From the NCBI RefSeq assembly GCF_041361345.1, contig NZ_JBGKAD010000001.1, forward strand, positions 496,001 to 560,000: a stretch of 64,000 nt of DNA, given 5' to 3'. Positions 1 to 9,100 of the stretch are shown here, piece by piece (the first letter of the stretch is position 1; every line of letters begins with the position of its first letter). A program made the position numbers and the translations under genes. Below the pieces are notes generated by a model that saw only the letters and a list, made by a program, of their open reading frames with translations, had not been told where the DNA came from and made no database searches. This stretch comes from Halobaculum sp. MBLA0147 (GTDB lineage: Archaea > Halobacteriota > Halobacteria > Halobacteriales > Haloferacaceae).

Positions 1-933
1 CAGCGTCGCCATCGTCAGCAGTATCAGTCCGAGGATACCGGACGTGACGTTCTCACCGAGTGCGTACGCGACCTCGCGTGGTGTCCTGACGACGACCGTC
101 CAGTCGGCGGCCTCGATCGTCGTCGCCGCGGTGAGTGTGTCGCCGCGCTCGACGAACGTCGCCCCCGCCGTGTCGGTGCCGGCGGTCACGTCGCTCCCCG
201 AACTGCCCCCGGCGGCACGCATCGCGTCCATCCCCGTCCACCGGTCGCCGATCCGGCTCGTGTCCGGGTGCGAGACGAACTCGCCGTCGTCGTTCACCAC
301 GACGATCGACCCCTGGCGGACCGTCGCTAGACTCTCGACGCGTTGTCGGAGGTCGATCATGTAGATCACCGCGCGATCCTCGACCCCGGGAACCGGCGAG
401 ATCACCGTCAAGACCGGGTGGTCGACCACAGGTACCGAGAACGGGTCGCTGACGTAGGTGTCACTCGGCCCCTCGAACGTCGGCGGGTTCCGTGCGAACG
501 GCGCTCCCTTCTCGGCGGGGCTGATCCCCTCCAGTCGACTCGCGGAACTGACGCGGATCACCTTCGCGTCCGTGTCGTAGTAGTGGACCGCGATCACCGC
601 CTCCGGGACGGTGTCCGTGCCCACGAGCGAGCGGAAGTGCTCACGGACGCGATCCGCCTCCCCGGAGGTCACCGCCGGGTGTCGCGAGGTGAGTCGGGTC
701 TGTTTTTCCACACCCGAGAGCCAAGTGTCGAGCGTCTCCCCGCGGATCTCGGCGGTCGTCGTCAGCTCCGCGTCGGCGTCGGCTCGCAGGTCTGCGGCCG
801 TCTGTGTCTGGACGAACGCCCCGAACCCGACCGTGAGACCGATCACAGCCAGCAACGCCAAGAGGAGTTTGGCCGCGAACCGCCGCCGGATCGTCTCCGG
901 AACGACGGTCCGCCACACGTCGGTGAAACTCAT
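1..933 (-). CDS. Methyl-accepting chemotaxis transducer-like protein, N-terminal part (partial)
   Basis: This minus-strand gene starts at an ATG at 933 and runs off the left edge, so only the first 311 codons are visible. A short basic N-terminus is followed by a membrane segment (about residues 19-43). A long extracytoplasmic region of about 240 residues follows, and a second hydrophobic stretch begins at the window edge (ILGLILLTMATL). This layout matches haloarchaeal transducers or sensor kinases with a double-Cache ligand domain, which sense small molecules outside the cell. The segment reading DTWLSGVEKQTRLTSRHPAV and the phrase IVVVNDDGEFVSHPD are typical of such domains. The signalling module (HAMP, MCP or histidine kinase) lies outside the window, so the choice between transducer and kinase is open. 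Confidence 0.7.
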   Translation of the reverse strand, partial: MSFTDVWRTVVPETIRRRFAAKLLLALLAVIGLTVGFGAFVQTQTAADLRADADAELTTTAEIRGETLDTWLSGVEKQTRLTSRHPAVTSGEADRVREHFRSLVGTDTVPEAVIAVHYYDTDAKVIRVSSASRLEGISPAEKGAPFARNPPTFEGPSDTYVSDPFSVPVVDHPVLTVISPVPGVEDRAVIYMIDLRQRVESLATVRQGSIVVVNDDGEFVSHPDTSRIGDRWTGMDAMRAAGGSSGSDVTAGTDTAGATFVERGDTLTAATTIEAADWTVVVRTPREVAYALGENVTSGILGLILLTMATL

Positions 934-1048
934 TTTGGTGGGCTACTGTGCTTCCACTATAGAAGTTTTGTCGTCTAGTATCGCGAGTGATTCTCGTCGA
1001 CGACCTTCTGGAGCCCAGCGGGGACTCGTCGCCTCCGGTCGCGCCGCG

Positions 1049-1828
1049 TCAGAGTCCCGTCGGGTGCTCGAGGAACGTGGTGTCCAGTCCCCAGGCTTCG
1101 AGTCGCTCCGCGACGGCGCGGACGCCGCCCGTCTCCGTCGCGTAGTGGCCCGCGAGGAAGACGGAGAGCCCGGCCTCGCGCGCCTCGTGGTACGCCTTCC
1201 CCTTCCCCTCGCCGGTGACGAGCGCGTCACAGCCGGCCTCGACTGCCTCCCCGAGCCAGTCCGTGCCGCTCCCGGTGAGGATCGCCACGTCCTCGATCTC
1301 GTCGGGCCCGAACGGGAGCACTCGGACCGGCTGGTCGCCGGTGTCGAGTGCGTCCGCGAGCGTCTCCCGCAACTCGTCGTGGGTGTACGGCTCCGCAGCG
1401 ACGCCGCGTCGTCCCACGTGTTCCGGGCCGAGCGACCCGAACGGTTCCGTCTCCCGGACGTCGAGTGTGTCTGCGAGTCTCGCCGCGTTCCCCAGCTCCG
1501 GGTGGCCGTCCAGCGGGAGGTGCGAGACGTACAGCGGGAGGTCGCGGTCGGTGAACGCGGTCACGCGGTCGTACGCTTGCCCGGTCACGCGGCCGAGTCC
1601 ACCCCAGACGATCCCGTGGTGCGTGACGAGCAGGTCCGCGCCGGCCTCGGCGGCCGCCTCTGCGGTCGCCTCGCAGGCGTCGACCGCGACCGCGACGTGC
1701 TCGACCTCGTGTGTCGTCCGCGTCGGACCCACTTGGAGCCCGTTCGCGCTGGCGTCGAGATCCGCGTACGCACTCGTGTCCAGTTCGTCGTCGAGTCGCT
1801 CCGCGAGTGTCTGGAGTTCCACACCCAC
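1049..1828 (-). CDS. Nif3-like dinuclear metal centre protein
   Basis: The 259-residue product belongs to the Nif3/YbgI (DUF34) family, often labelled GTP cyclohydrolase 1 type 2 homologue. Members hold two metal ions, but their reaction is not settled. The histidine pair in LLVTHHGIVWGG (about residue 68) and the C-terminal GHYATETGG (about residue 227) supply the expected metal ligands, and GEGKGKAYHEA precedes the latter. The length is usual for the short, un-inserted form. It is probably a single-gene unit; the CoA-binding gene 126 bp upstream lies on the same strand and could be cotranscribed. The metal-site assignment is secure, the biochemical role is not. Confidence 0.85.
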   Translation of the reverse strand: MGVELQTLAERLDDELDTSAYADLDASANGLQVGPTRTTHEVEHVAVAVDACEATAEAAAEAGADLLVTHHGIVWGGLGRVTGQAYDRVTAFTDRDLPLYVSHLPLDGHPELGNAARLADTLDVRETEPFGSLGPEHVGRRGVAAEPYTHDELRETLADALDTGDQPVRVLPFGPDEIEDVAILTGSGTDWLGEAVEAGCDALVTGEGKGKAYHEAREAGLSVFLAGHYATETGGVRAVAERLEAWGLDTTFLEHPTGL

Positions 1829-1953
1829 GGGTCCGAGTGCGTCCCGTTCGTAGCTTGCGGTCCGCCGTCGAACTCACGTCGGTGGGCCGATCCAACCCAG
1901 TGGCTCGAATCCGCCTCGGTGGCCCGACCCGACCCGGTACCCCGATTCCAGCC

Positions 1954-2376
1954 CTACGCCACCAGTCGCCCGTGTTCCACCTTCAGACACCGATCCTGTG
2001 TCGTGAGCAGCCCCTTCGCCTCCGCCCGGCCGAGTGCCGCGTCGTCCGCGACCCCGAGTTGGAGCCAGAGCCCCCACACGTCACCGCGCCGATCCAGGCG
2101 GTCGAGCACCTCGTCGACGATTCCCGACACCTCCTCGCTCGGTCGGAACACGTTCACGAGGTCCACGTCGGCGTGCACGTCCGCGAGCGAGTCGACTGCG
2201 TCCCGACCCAGCACCTCGTCGGCGTACGGGTTCACCGGGTGGATCGTGTACCCGCGCTCGGCGAGGTAGGCGGGTACGTCGTGGGCCGCCTTCCCCGGTG
2301 TCGTCGAACAGCCGACCACGGCGATCGACTCCGCGCGCACCAGTTCCCGCAGCCCGTCGTCGTCCGTCACTGGCAT
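1954..2376 (-). CDS. CoA-binding domain protein (YccU-like)
   Basis: A 140-residue single-domain Rossmann-fold protein of the CoA_binding_2 type, related to the N-terminal domain of ADP-forming acyl-CoA synthetases and to bacterial YccU. Visible signatures are the early nucleotide-binding turn IAVVGCSTTPGKAAHDVPAY, the HPVNP strand end, VNVFRPSEEV, and the conserved tail with a Cys in LTTQDRCLKVEH. The precise substrate is unknown; homologues are thought to bind CoA or acyl-CoA. It lies upstream of the Nif3-like gene on the same strand. A 20-bp repeat array begins 44 bp upstream of its start. Confidence 0.85.
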   Translation of the reverse strand: MPVTDDDGLRELVRAESIAVVGCSTTPGKAAHDVPAYLAERGYTIHPVNPYADEVLGRDAVDSLADVHADVDLVNVFRPSEEVSGIVDEVLDRLDRRGDVWGLWLQLGVADDAALGRAEAKGLLTTQDRCLKVEHGRLVA

Positions 2377-2420
2377 GCCCGACCCGACGCGCGCGACAGA
2401 GAAGAGGGTGACGCGGTCGA

Positions 2421-2520
2421 GAAGAGACTGGCGCGACGGAGAAGGGACTGGCGTGACGGAGAAGGGACTGGCGCGACGGAGAAGGGACTGGCGTGACGGA
2501 GAAGGGACTGGCGCGAGCGA
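2421..2520. repeat. Tandem array of 20-bp units (five copies)
   Basis: Five head-to-tail copies of GAAGGGACTGGCGYGACGGA lie upstream of the CoA-binding gene. Position 13 alternates C,T,C,T,C between successive units, which suggests growth by doubling of a 40-bp unit. The block 2401-2420 looks like a decayed sixth copy. No coding role is apparent, since 20 is not a multiple of 3. Confidence 0.9.
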
Positions 2521-2594
2521 GGCGGCAGTGACACGACCGCAGAGAGATCGACCGGGAGAGACGAGACGGTCGGGCGCGCGCAGTCGACGCGTGG

Positions 2595-3206
2595 TCAGGC
2601 GTCCGCGAGTTGGATCTCGGGCTCGCGGTCCTCGTGGGTCCGGACGACGCCGTCGAACAGCTGTTTGAGCGTGTTCATCGTCTGGTCGTCGTGGGCCGTC
2701 GAGTCGATGACGTACATGCCCAGCCCGTCGACGCTCTGGATTCGCCCGGTGAACACGTGGAGGAACCGGAACACGGTCTGGAGGTCCGAGTACATCAACA
2801 GCGTCGACAGCGAGTGGAGAGCGACGCGGTTCTGTCGGATGTTCCGCTCCTGGTAGAACGCCTCCAGGAACTCCGAGAGTTGGATCCCGATCCGCGTCAT
2901 GTCGACCGGCGAGGAGGCGTACTTGATCCGGTCGTCGTCGTCGCGGACCTCGCCGACACCCTGTTGGCGAGTGACACAGTCGACGACGGCGACGGGTTTC
3001 CCCTGGTAGGGTGTCCGCTGTTCGTACAACTCGAGGACCCGATCGGCGCCGTCCTTCGTCGTCACGAAGATGGCGCCCTCGCCCTTCTCGGTCCCGTCTG
3101 CCAGTACGTCCATCGCCATGTCTCGTTTCCCGGTCATCGACGGCCCGGAGATCAACACGTTCGATCCCGGTTCGATCTCGGCGTCGAGCGGCCCTACGTC
3201 ATACAT
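2595..3206 (-). CDS. KaiC/RadA-like RecA-superfamily ATPase
   Basis: This 203-residue protein has a single RecA-type core. The P-loop is a variant, ISGPSMTGKRD (about residue 20), as in the haloarchaeal RAD55/KaiC-like family. Strand ends read AIFVTTKDGAD, VAVVDCVTR and MYVIDSTAHDD, the last giving the Walker B Asp. A HSLSTLLMYSDLQTVFRFLHV segment corresponds to the conserved KaiC helix. The ATG at 3206 is preferred because the frame upstream of it looks non-coding. Such small proteins are thought to be signalling or regulatory ATPases rather than recombinases, and the partner here is unknown. A TATA-like AATAAT sits on the minus strand near 3308. Confidence 0.75.
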   Translation of the reverse strand: MYDVGPLDAEIEPGSNVLISGPSMTGKRDMAMDVLADGTEKGEGAIFVTTKDGADRVLELYEQRTPYQGKPVAVVDCVTRQQGVGEVRDDDDRIKYASSPVDMTRIGIQLSEFLEAFYQERNIRQNRVALHSLSTLLMYSDLQTVFRFLHVFTGRIQSVDGLGMYVIDSTAHDDQTMNTLKQLFDGVVRTHEDREPEIQLADA

Positions 3207-3826
3207 ACGTTCGTCCACCCCGTGGCGCCACGACTCCCGGCCCCGCACACGACCACGCCTCCGTCTCCCGGGAAGTCATCTACTATCACAACCATGCCGT
3301 GAGCCGGTATTATTCTTTTTGCTTGGCGGCCGGTGTCGGCGGGTACTGCGGGTGCCGTCCGTGGATCCCCTGCCTCGTCGCTACAGTCCACCTACGGCGT
3401 GTGTTCGGGGAGTACGGGCCTAGAGTGCTCGGTGTCGTCCGCGGCGGGCGGGAGTGTCACGAGAGCGGGGTACCTGCGGTGGTCGCACCCGACGGTCGAG
3501 TGAGTCGTCGAGAGTTCGGTGGGTGGGTGCTGGGCTCGAGTGTGTGCGGAGAGTGTGGTCCGAGGTCGAGTGGGTGCGGAGAGTGTGGTCCGAGGTCGAG
3601 TGTGTGCGGAGAGTGTGGCCCGAGGTCGAGTGGGTGCGGAGAGTGTGGTCCGAGGTCGAGTGTGTGCGGAGAGTGTGGTCCGAGGTCGAGTGGGTGCGGA
3701 GAGTGTGGTCCGAGGTCGAGTGGGTGCGGAGGGTTCGGTCCGAGGTCAGTGACCGTCCGTGGGCCGGCGACCACCGGCGACTCGATTCGCGGGACTTATG
3801 AGGGTCTCCGCGCTACGCCGAGGTGA
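3207..3826. other. Long non-coding stretch between the ATPase gene and tRNA-Arg
   Basis: About 620 bp with no convincing gene. It holds the divergent promoter zone of the ATPase gene, an AT-rich patch around 3305-3322, and the 30-bp array at 3541-3750. Several frames are open across the array only because its unit length is a multiple of 3. Confidence 0.6.
3541..3750. repeat. Tandem array of 30-bp units (seven copies)
   Basis: Seven contiguous 30-bp units, each built around GCGGAGAGTGTGGTCCGAGG. The first six alternate between TGTGTG and TGGGTG at their left end, giving a 60-bp higher-order period. The seventh is degenerate (GGGTTCGG in the middle, CAGT at the end). It lies 76 bp upstream of tRNA-Arg. 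If translated on the plus strand it would give Cys-rich CGECGPRSS repeats, but no start or conserved flanks support a protein. Confidence 0.9.
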
Positions 3827-3901
3827 GGGCGCTTAGCTCAGTCTGGACAGAGTACTTGGCTTCGGACCAAGCTGTCGCGGGTTCAAATCCTGCAGCGCCC
3901 A
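3827..3901 (+). tRNA. tRNA-Arg (anticodon TCG)
   Basis: A complete cloverleaf can be drawn. The acceptor stem GGGCGCT pairs with AGCGCCC, followed by discriminator A at 3901. The anticodon stem CTTGG/CCAAG closes the seven-base loop CTTCGGA with anticodon TCG, reading CGA. The T arm is GCGGG-TTCAAAT-CCTGC. The D loop is slightly long, no intron is seen, and CCA is not encoded. I see no second copy of the tRNA 3' end nearby, so there is no evidence of an integrated element using it as an attachment site. Confidence 0.95.
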
Positions 3902-4013
3902 TGGTTCTGTCGTCGTGACGGTCCGTTCTTCGGATATAGGCGTAATTTGGTACACACCCCTGAAGAAGGGGAGAGGTCGATCCAAGCCCACGCACCGACT
4001 GTGGACTAGTGAA

Positions 4014-4430
4014 TCAGACTGTGTCGAACGTGTCGAGTACGTCACCCGTCGAGTAGACGTCGACGAGACTCTGCTCGTCGAAGTCTGCGTCGTCACTCCA
4101 GATGGCCGCATCACTGGCGACCGCACACGCCAGATAGAGTACGTCGTCGGGGTCGGTGTCTCCGATTGCGTCGTCCGCCGTGTCGATAGCTCGATAGAAA
4201 TCGTCCGCGTGGACGACGTCGATGTACTGAAACAGGAGATCGACGAACTGTGAGACTCGCTCCGGTTCCATCCCGGACTTCTCGACGATCAGCGGTTCGT
4301 AGTTGTCGATCTCGTCGTGGACGAACGCGGGCGTCAACAGGTCCGGTCGGAGTGTGACGACGAGTTCGCGCGTCGCCGAATCCGCGACGAGTGCGGAGAT
4401 CACGACGTTGGCGTCGACGACCAACGTCAT
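4014..4430 (-). CDS. PIN-domain ribonuclease, VapC-like toxin
   Basis: A 138-residue PIN-fold protein. The acidic residues expected to bind Mg2+ for RNA cleavage are present: Asp in LVVDANVVISALV (residue 6), Glu in FVHDEID, Asp in DTDPDDVLYLA and Asp in IWSDDADFDE. Family members act as type II toxins that cut tRNA or other RNA and are held inactive by a partner antitoxin. The ATG overlaps the stop of the upstream ribbon-helix-helix gene by 4 bp (ATGA), the typical antitoxin-toxin coupling. Sequence does not show the target RNA. Confidence 0.85.
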   Translation of the reverse strand: MTLVVDANVVISALVADSATRELVVTLRPDLLTPAFVHDEIDNYEPLIVEKSGMEPERVSQFVDLLFQYIDVVHADDFYRAIDTADDAIGDTDPDDVLYLACAVASDAAIWSDDADFDEQSLVDVYSTGDVLDTFDTV

Positions 4431-4669
4431 CGGTCGGATCGATCCGATCTCCCGTCGACCCGCTCGCGTCCGGCTCGGTCGATCTTGTCGGCGATCTCCC
4501 GCACGTCGGTCTCGGTGAGGTCGCTCGCACTCGCGAGTTCGTCCATCACTTCGAGTGTCTCGACCTTCTCGTGGATCGCCTGTCGGGTGACCTCACTCCA
4601 GTTGATCTCCGGGTGTCTCTCCATCCGTCGTTTGAGATCGTCGTCGACGTTGACCGTGATAGTCGGCAT
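4427..4669 (-). CDS. Ribbon-helix-helix antitoxin of a VapBC-like pair
   Basis: An 80-residue acidic protein. The N-terminal strand MPTITVNVDDDLKRRMERHP and the following helix INWSEVTRQAIHEKV fit a CopG/MetJ-type ribbon-helix-helix DNA-binding domain. The C-terminal half (LTETDVREIADKIDRAGRERV) would be the toxin-binding tail. The ATG at 4669 is chosen because the N-terminal strand motif begins there and a palindrome lies just upstream. The family predicts that it neutralises the downstream PIN protein and represses its own promoter. Confidence 0.8.
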   Translation of the reverse strand: MPTITVNVDDDLKRRMERHPEINWSEVTRQAIHEKVETLEVMDELASASDLTETDVREIADKIDRAGRERVDGRSDRSDR

Positions 4670-5006
4670 ACACGGGAACTGTGTCGACACAGATTCCTGT
4701 GTCTTTCGGTGCAGCCGGAACTCACTCCGGCCGGCTCGGGCGCGATCGGTCGATCGGTGTAGGGAGCGAACGGGGGCCAGAGCGACCACGACTCTTCTGT
4801 GGCGAACCCGACCGACGGCGGGGCGGAGTCCACGGCAGCCGTCTCTAGGACGGGTCGACCAGACGACCAGCCGCAACTCCGGGACAGGTGAGTGGACTCA
4901 CCGGGCCACACAGCAGCTGTGGTGCGACGGTCGACAGACCGAGTAATGGAGTCCCAGGACTGCGACGGCGAGTAAATTCACTACCACCGCCGACGTACGA
5001 CGAGGT
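4670..5006. other. Intergenic region between the VapBC-like pair and the Usp gene
   Basis: About 337 bp with divergent flanking genes. Apart from the palindrome at 4680-4691 I see no RNA gene, no repeat and no supported reading frame. It should contain both divergent promoters. Confidence 0.5.
4680..4691. promoter_or_regulatory. Palindrome upstream of the antitoxin gene (possible operator)
   Basis: TGTGTCGACACA is a perfect 12-bp palindrome that ends 11 bp before the antitoxin ATG, with a further TGTGTC nearby. Ribbon-helix-helix antitoxins usually bind such sites to autoregulate. The assignment is by position only. Confidence 0.4.
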
Positions 5007-5455
5007 GTGTACGACCGGATACTCCTGGCGACGGACGGGGAGCGGGCGTCCGAGCCAGCGATTGCGGACGCGGTCGAGTTGGCGGCGCGGATCGGCGCGG
5101 GCCTCCACGCCGTCTACGTCGTCGACGAGGCGGTGTACGCGGCCTACTCCGGCGACGAGTTCGTGGCCGCCGAGAGGGCCCCGAACACGGCCTCGAAGAG
5201 GCTGGTCGAGACGCGCTCGCGGCGGTCACGGACCGTGCCGCCGAGGCGGACGTGGCCGTCGAGACGCGACTCGTCCACGGCGTCCCGGAGACGGCGATCG
5301 CCGACACCACCGTCGATCTGGACGCCGACCTCGTCGTGCTGGGGACGGAGTCGAAGTCGGACCCATACCGGCGGATGCTGGGGAGCGTGACGAACGCCGT
5401 GGCCCAGACGCTGGACAGACCCGTGCTCGTCGTCAAGACACCCGAAGCGGCGTGA
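5007..5455 (+). pseudogene. Universal stress protein (UspA family), frameshifted
   Basis: The N-terminal half (GTG at 5007, YDRILLATDGERASEPAI...) and the C-terminal half (VETRLVHGVPETAIADTTVDL ... VVLGTES, then LGSVTNAVAQ) lie in different frames. Together they make one standard Usp of about 149 residues with the Rossmann-like nucleotide fold. The break is at GAGA 5172-5175: removing two bases (GAGAGG to GAGG) restores a continuous frame reading VAAEGPEHGLEEAGRDALAA. Usp proteins bind ATP or act in stress tolerance. Either a recent 2-bp slippage has inactivated the gene or it is a sequencing error; the intact downstream sequence suggests the change is recent. Confidence 0.8.
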
Positions 5456-5524
5456 GAACCGAACGCGGGACGCGAAGCGGCCCGAAGACCGAACGGACCC
5501 GAAACCGCGTGAGACCGGAACCGG

Positions 5525-5959
5525 TCAGGTGTACCGGCCGATCAGATCGGCGAGCCGGTCCGCGCCGCGAACACCGACCACCTGTTCGGCGACCTCGCCG
5601 TCCGCGAACAACACCATCGTCGGGACACTCCGAACGCCGTACCGAGCGGCCAACTGCTGGTTCGCGTCGATGTCCACCTTCACGACGGCGGCGTCCGTCT
5701 GGGTGGCCAAGTGTTCGACCGTCGGCTCCAGTTGTTTGCACGGACCACACCAGTCCGCGTAGAAGTCCGCGAACACCACGTCGTGAGTCGCGAGCAACTC
5801 GGAGAGGTGGTCGGCGCCGTCGACGTGGATCGGTTCACTCGGTGTCCCCGTGCCGGCGGCCGCACCGTCGGCAGTCTCCCCGTCACCGTGCTCCGACAGC
5901 AGCTCCTCGCGCTTCTGTGCTCTGATCTCGTCGATGCGGTCTGACTCGCTCACACCCAC
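5525..5959 (-). CDS. trxA: Thioredoxin
   Basis: The 144-residue protein carries a classical thioredoxin domain with active site ADWCGPCKQLEP (about residue 70) and the cis-proline loop SVPTMVLF. It reduces protein disulfides in the cytoplasm. A charged N-terminal extension of about 50 residues (MGVSESDRIDEIRAQKREEL...) precedes the fold, as is common for haloarchaeal thioredoxins. No membrane segment or signal peptide is seen. It is transcribed alone, convergent with the upstream Usp gene. Confidence 0.92.
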   Translation of the reverse strand: MGVSESDRIDEIRAQKREELLSEHGDGETADGAAAGTGTPSEPIHVDGADHLSELLATHDVVFADFYADWCGPCKQLEPTVEHLATQTDAAVVKVDIDANQQLAARYGVRSVPTMVLFADGEVAEQVVGVRGADRLADLIGRYT

Positions 5960-6120
5960 GCCTTGCGGCTCGGCGATCTAATACCTTGTGCTACTCGTGC
6001 AATTCTGTCGCACGAGAGCGGTGAGCGGTCGACGTTCGGTGGCGACGGAGCGTGGCTCCCGGCCGCGAGCGGTCCCACGGCAGGTTCGCGAGCAGTTCCA
6101 CGGCAGACCGACGAGCGGTC

Positions 6121-9100
6121 TCACGGCAGGTCGGCGAGCGTGTACCCCTCCGCCCGGGCCAGCGCCACGGTCGCACCGACGAGGAGTGTGCCGACGACGA
6201 CGACCCCCGAGAGGCCGGCGACGGCACCCGGTCGAACGCTCGCGGTCACCAGCCCCGCGTACACGGCACCGGCACAGACGAGTCCGACCAGCGGGCCGAG
6301 GACCAGTCCACCGGCGACCGTGACGAGCCGGTCGAACCGGGTCCGTGCGGGGTCTGCGGCCCCCAGTCCGGGGAGACTCCCGTCGAGGACCGCCGCGTCG
6401 ACGAACGCGCGGTAGGAGTCGGCCGGCGCGTTCGGCGCCGCCTCGTAGGAGTCGTGCAGTCGGCGGAGTCGCTCGCCGACCGTGTCTCCGACCTCGCCGG
6501 TCGCGTCCAGCAACGCCCCGCGAGAGCCGGGGAACACCGCCGACTCCGAGACCGGGGGGTACGTTCGCCACGCACGCAGTCGGGCGAGCCAGCCCGCAAC
6601 CGTCGGGTGGACGGTCGCCGGACCCGCCGCCGCGGCGGTCAGCGTCGCCACGGCGACCAGCGCCTGCACCCACGCGGGTGCCGCCGGGAACGCCTCGACT
6701 CCGGCGAGTCCGACGGCACCGCCGCCGAGACCGGCGAAACTGCCGGCGAACCCGGCGACGACCAGCGTCAGCGTGGTCGTGACGACCGCCCCGATCGTCG
6801 CCCACGCCGTCGCCGTGTCGAGCCACCGGTTCGGAGTCTCCGTGGCGACGAAGGCGAGTCGTTGCTCGCTCGGGACACGACGGGTCAACAGCTCCGCGAC
6901 GTAGCTGTCGACCGGATCGTTCGGCCCCGTCTCGTCGCGGACCGCCTCGGCGACCGTCTCCAGCGCGTCGGTCGCGGCCGCCGCTCGCGGCTCCAACGCC
7001 CGTCGTTCGATCCGCTCGGTCGCCTCGCCGACGACCCGGACGGTCGTGACGTCCTCGTCCGGCCGGATCACCACGTCGGCGCCGTCCGTCACCTCCGTGC
7101 GCCCCGCCTCACAGATCACGATCGCCGTCCCCTCCGGCGCCCGCTCGCGGACCCACTGGAACAGTTCGATCGCCTTGGTGTACGTCGGTACGGCGAAGTC
7201 GACCGGTCCCGCCTGCAGGAGGTCGACCAGGTCGCCCTCCAGCCCGGGGTCGAACGGCCCGGCGTCGACGGCGTGAGCGTACACCAACTGCGCGTCGGCG
7301 TCCGCGTCGACGGGGTGCCAACCGAGTCTGTCCAGGGTGCCCGCCAACGTGTCGCGGAACGTCGCCAGCAGTCGCTCGGGTGGGACGACCTCGGGACCGG
7401 CGCGGAACTCGGCGAGGAACGACTCCGTCCCCTCGCGACGCGCTCGGACCGCGAGCCGCGCGTACCCACCGCGTGGGTCGAGCACCAGCGTGGTCCCGTT
7501 GTCGTGATCCCACCGCGTCCGGTCGTCCGTCCGTGCCGCCTCGCGTTCCGTCGAGAACGCGAGCCGTCCCGTGGCACCCTCGAACAGTCTGAGTTCGTAC
7601 CCCGCGTCCGGTGCCGCGCCGGTGATCGGCTCCGGCGACTCCGGGGACTCCGACGACTCTGGCGGCCCGGTCGGTCGTTCGCCACTCGTCTCGGCTCTCC
7701 GACTGCCACCACCCCCGACGCCACCGCTCGGTCCGTTCCCTCCAGGGCCGCCGCTCGACGCGGGCCCCCGAGCAGTGTCACCCGACCCGTCCTCGGGGGT
7801 CTCGCCGGGATCACCTCCAAGTGGTCGTTCGCCTGTCCCCGCGCCAGGACCCGTGCGTCGCTCCGTCTCGGGACTCTGGGTCGGAGACCGCTGTCGATCG
7901 GCCGGTTCGTCCGTCTGACTCGTCGTCCCCGACGGCGACCGACCGGCGTCGTCCCCGAGCGAGTTCGCGCCGTCTGCACGGTCGACAGGAGCCGAGTCGA
8001 CGCCGTCTGCACGGTCGACAGGAGCCGAGTCGACGCCGTCTGGACGATCGACACGAGCCGAGTCGGCGTCGTCTGCCGCCGCGAACGGGTCCCCTCCCGG
8101 GAGGTCCGAGAGGTCGAAGTCGCCGCCCGGTTCGTCTGTCGTCCGCGAGTAGTCACTCTGCGAGTCGGGGACTCCCGAGTCACCACTCCGAGCTTCTCCG
8201 CCCGCCCGCGGCTCGTCCTCGCCGCGAGTTCGCCGTCCGCCGGGGTCGGGCGAGCGGTCGCCCCGGCCGGCCGGGCCACTCGTCCGGTCGGCGGGCGAGG
8301 CGTCCGGTGTCGGAGACCCGTCCGTCCGTGGGAGACCGCCGGGCGCACCACGGTCGTCGGGTGAGGGTGGCGCCACGGGTGACCCGTCGTTGGGACCCGT
8401 CTCTCGGCGGTCGCCACCGGCCGCCTCACCCGCCCCACGTGTAGTACCGCTCGGGGTCGCTCCGCGGTCCGTCTCGCCTCCGTCCACTCCACGTCCACCC
8501 ACCGGGTCGGTCCCCGTGTTCGGGCTGGAGCCCGTGCCGGGGTCACCGCCGGCGTCGCCGGTCGGGAGTGGTTCGACGATCGGTTCGCGGACGGTCTCGT
8601 CGGTCACCACGAGCGCGTCGAGCCCGTCGCGGCCCACGCCGTCCGTGCCGTCTGTGACCACCACGCGTGCCGCGTCCCCATCTGCGGCACGCGCGAGGTG
8701 GTTGAACACGGCGACGGCACTGCTCGTCGAGGGCACGCGGATACGGACGCCGCCGGCGTCGGCACTCGCCCGAGACTCGCCGGCGGCGACCGGGTCGACC
8801 GCCCGCGTGTCGACGCGGCGGAACACCGACTCCGAGAGCTCGTCGTCGACGACACGCCACCCGGCCGTGTCGAGGGCCCCCTCGACGAACCGCGTGAAGT
8901 TCGTCCAAGCGGGGGCCTGGACGCCAGCGTAGCCGTCACCCTCCCACTCCCCCTCCGCGACGACCGTCCGAGCGTCGGAGCCGTCCGTCGCCGTCAGCGC
9001 ACACCGGAGGTGCCCTCCGGAGTGTGTGGTCTCGAAGGCGATCACCACGCCGTCGCGTAGGTCCCGCTGGACGGTCTCCAGCGCACCCGAACGAGGCGTC

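Noticed and set aside
3541-3750. Cys-rich CGECGPRSS repeat protein
   Set aside because: All frames are open because the unit is 30 bp. There is no conserved flank or clear start, so a coding role is not supported.
3827-5455. Integrative element inserted at tRNA-Arg
   Set aside because: The tRNA 3' end is not repeated downstream and there is no integrase; the VapBC pair alone does not prove insertion.
6052-8364. 770-codon plus-strand open frame
   Set aside because: Antisense to the large membrane protein gene. Its translation is Arg/Pro-rich without motifs, and such long antisense frames are normal at this GC content.
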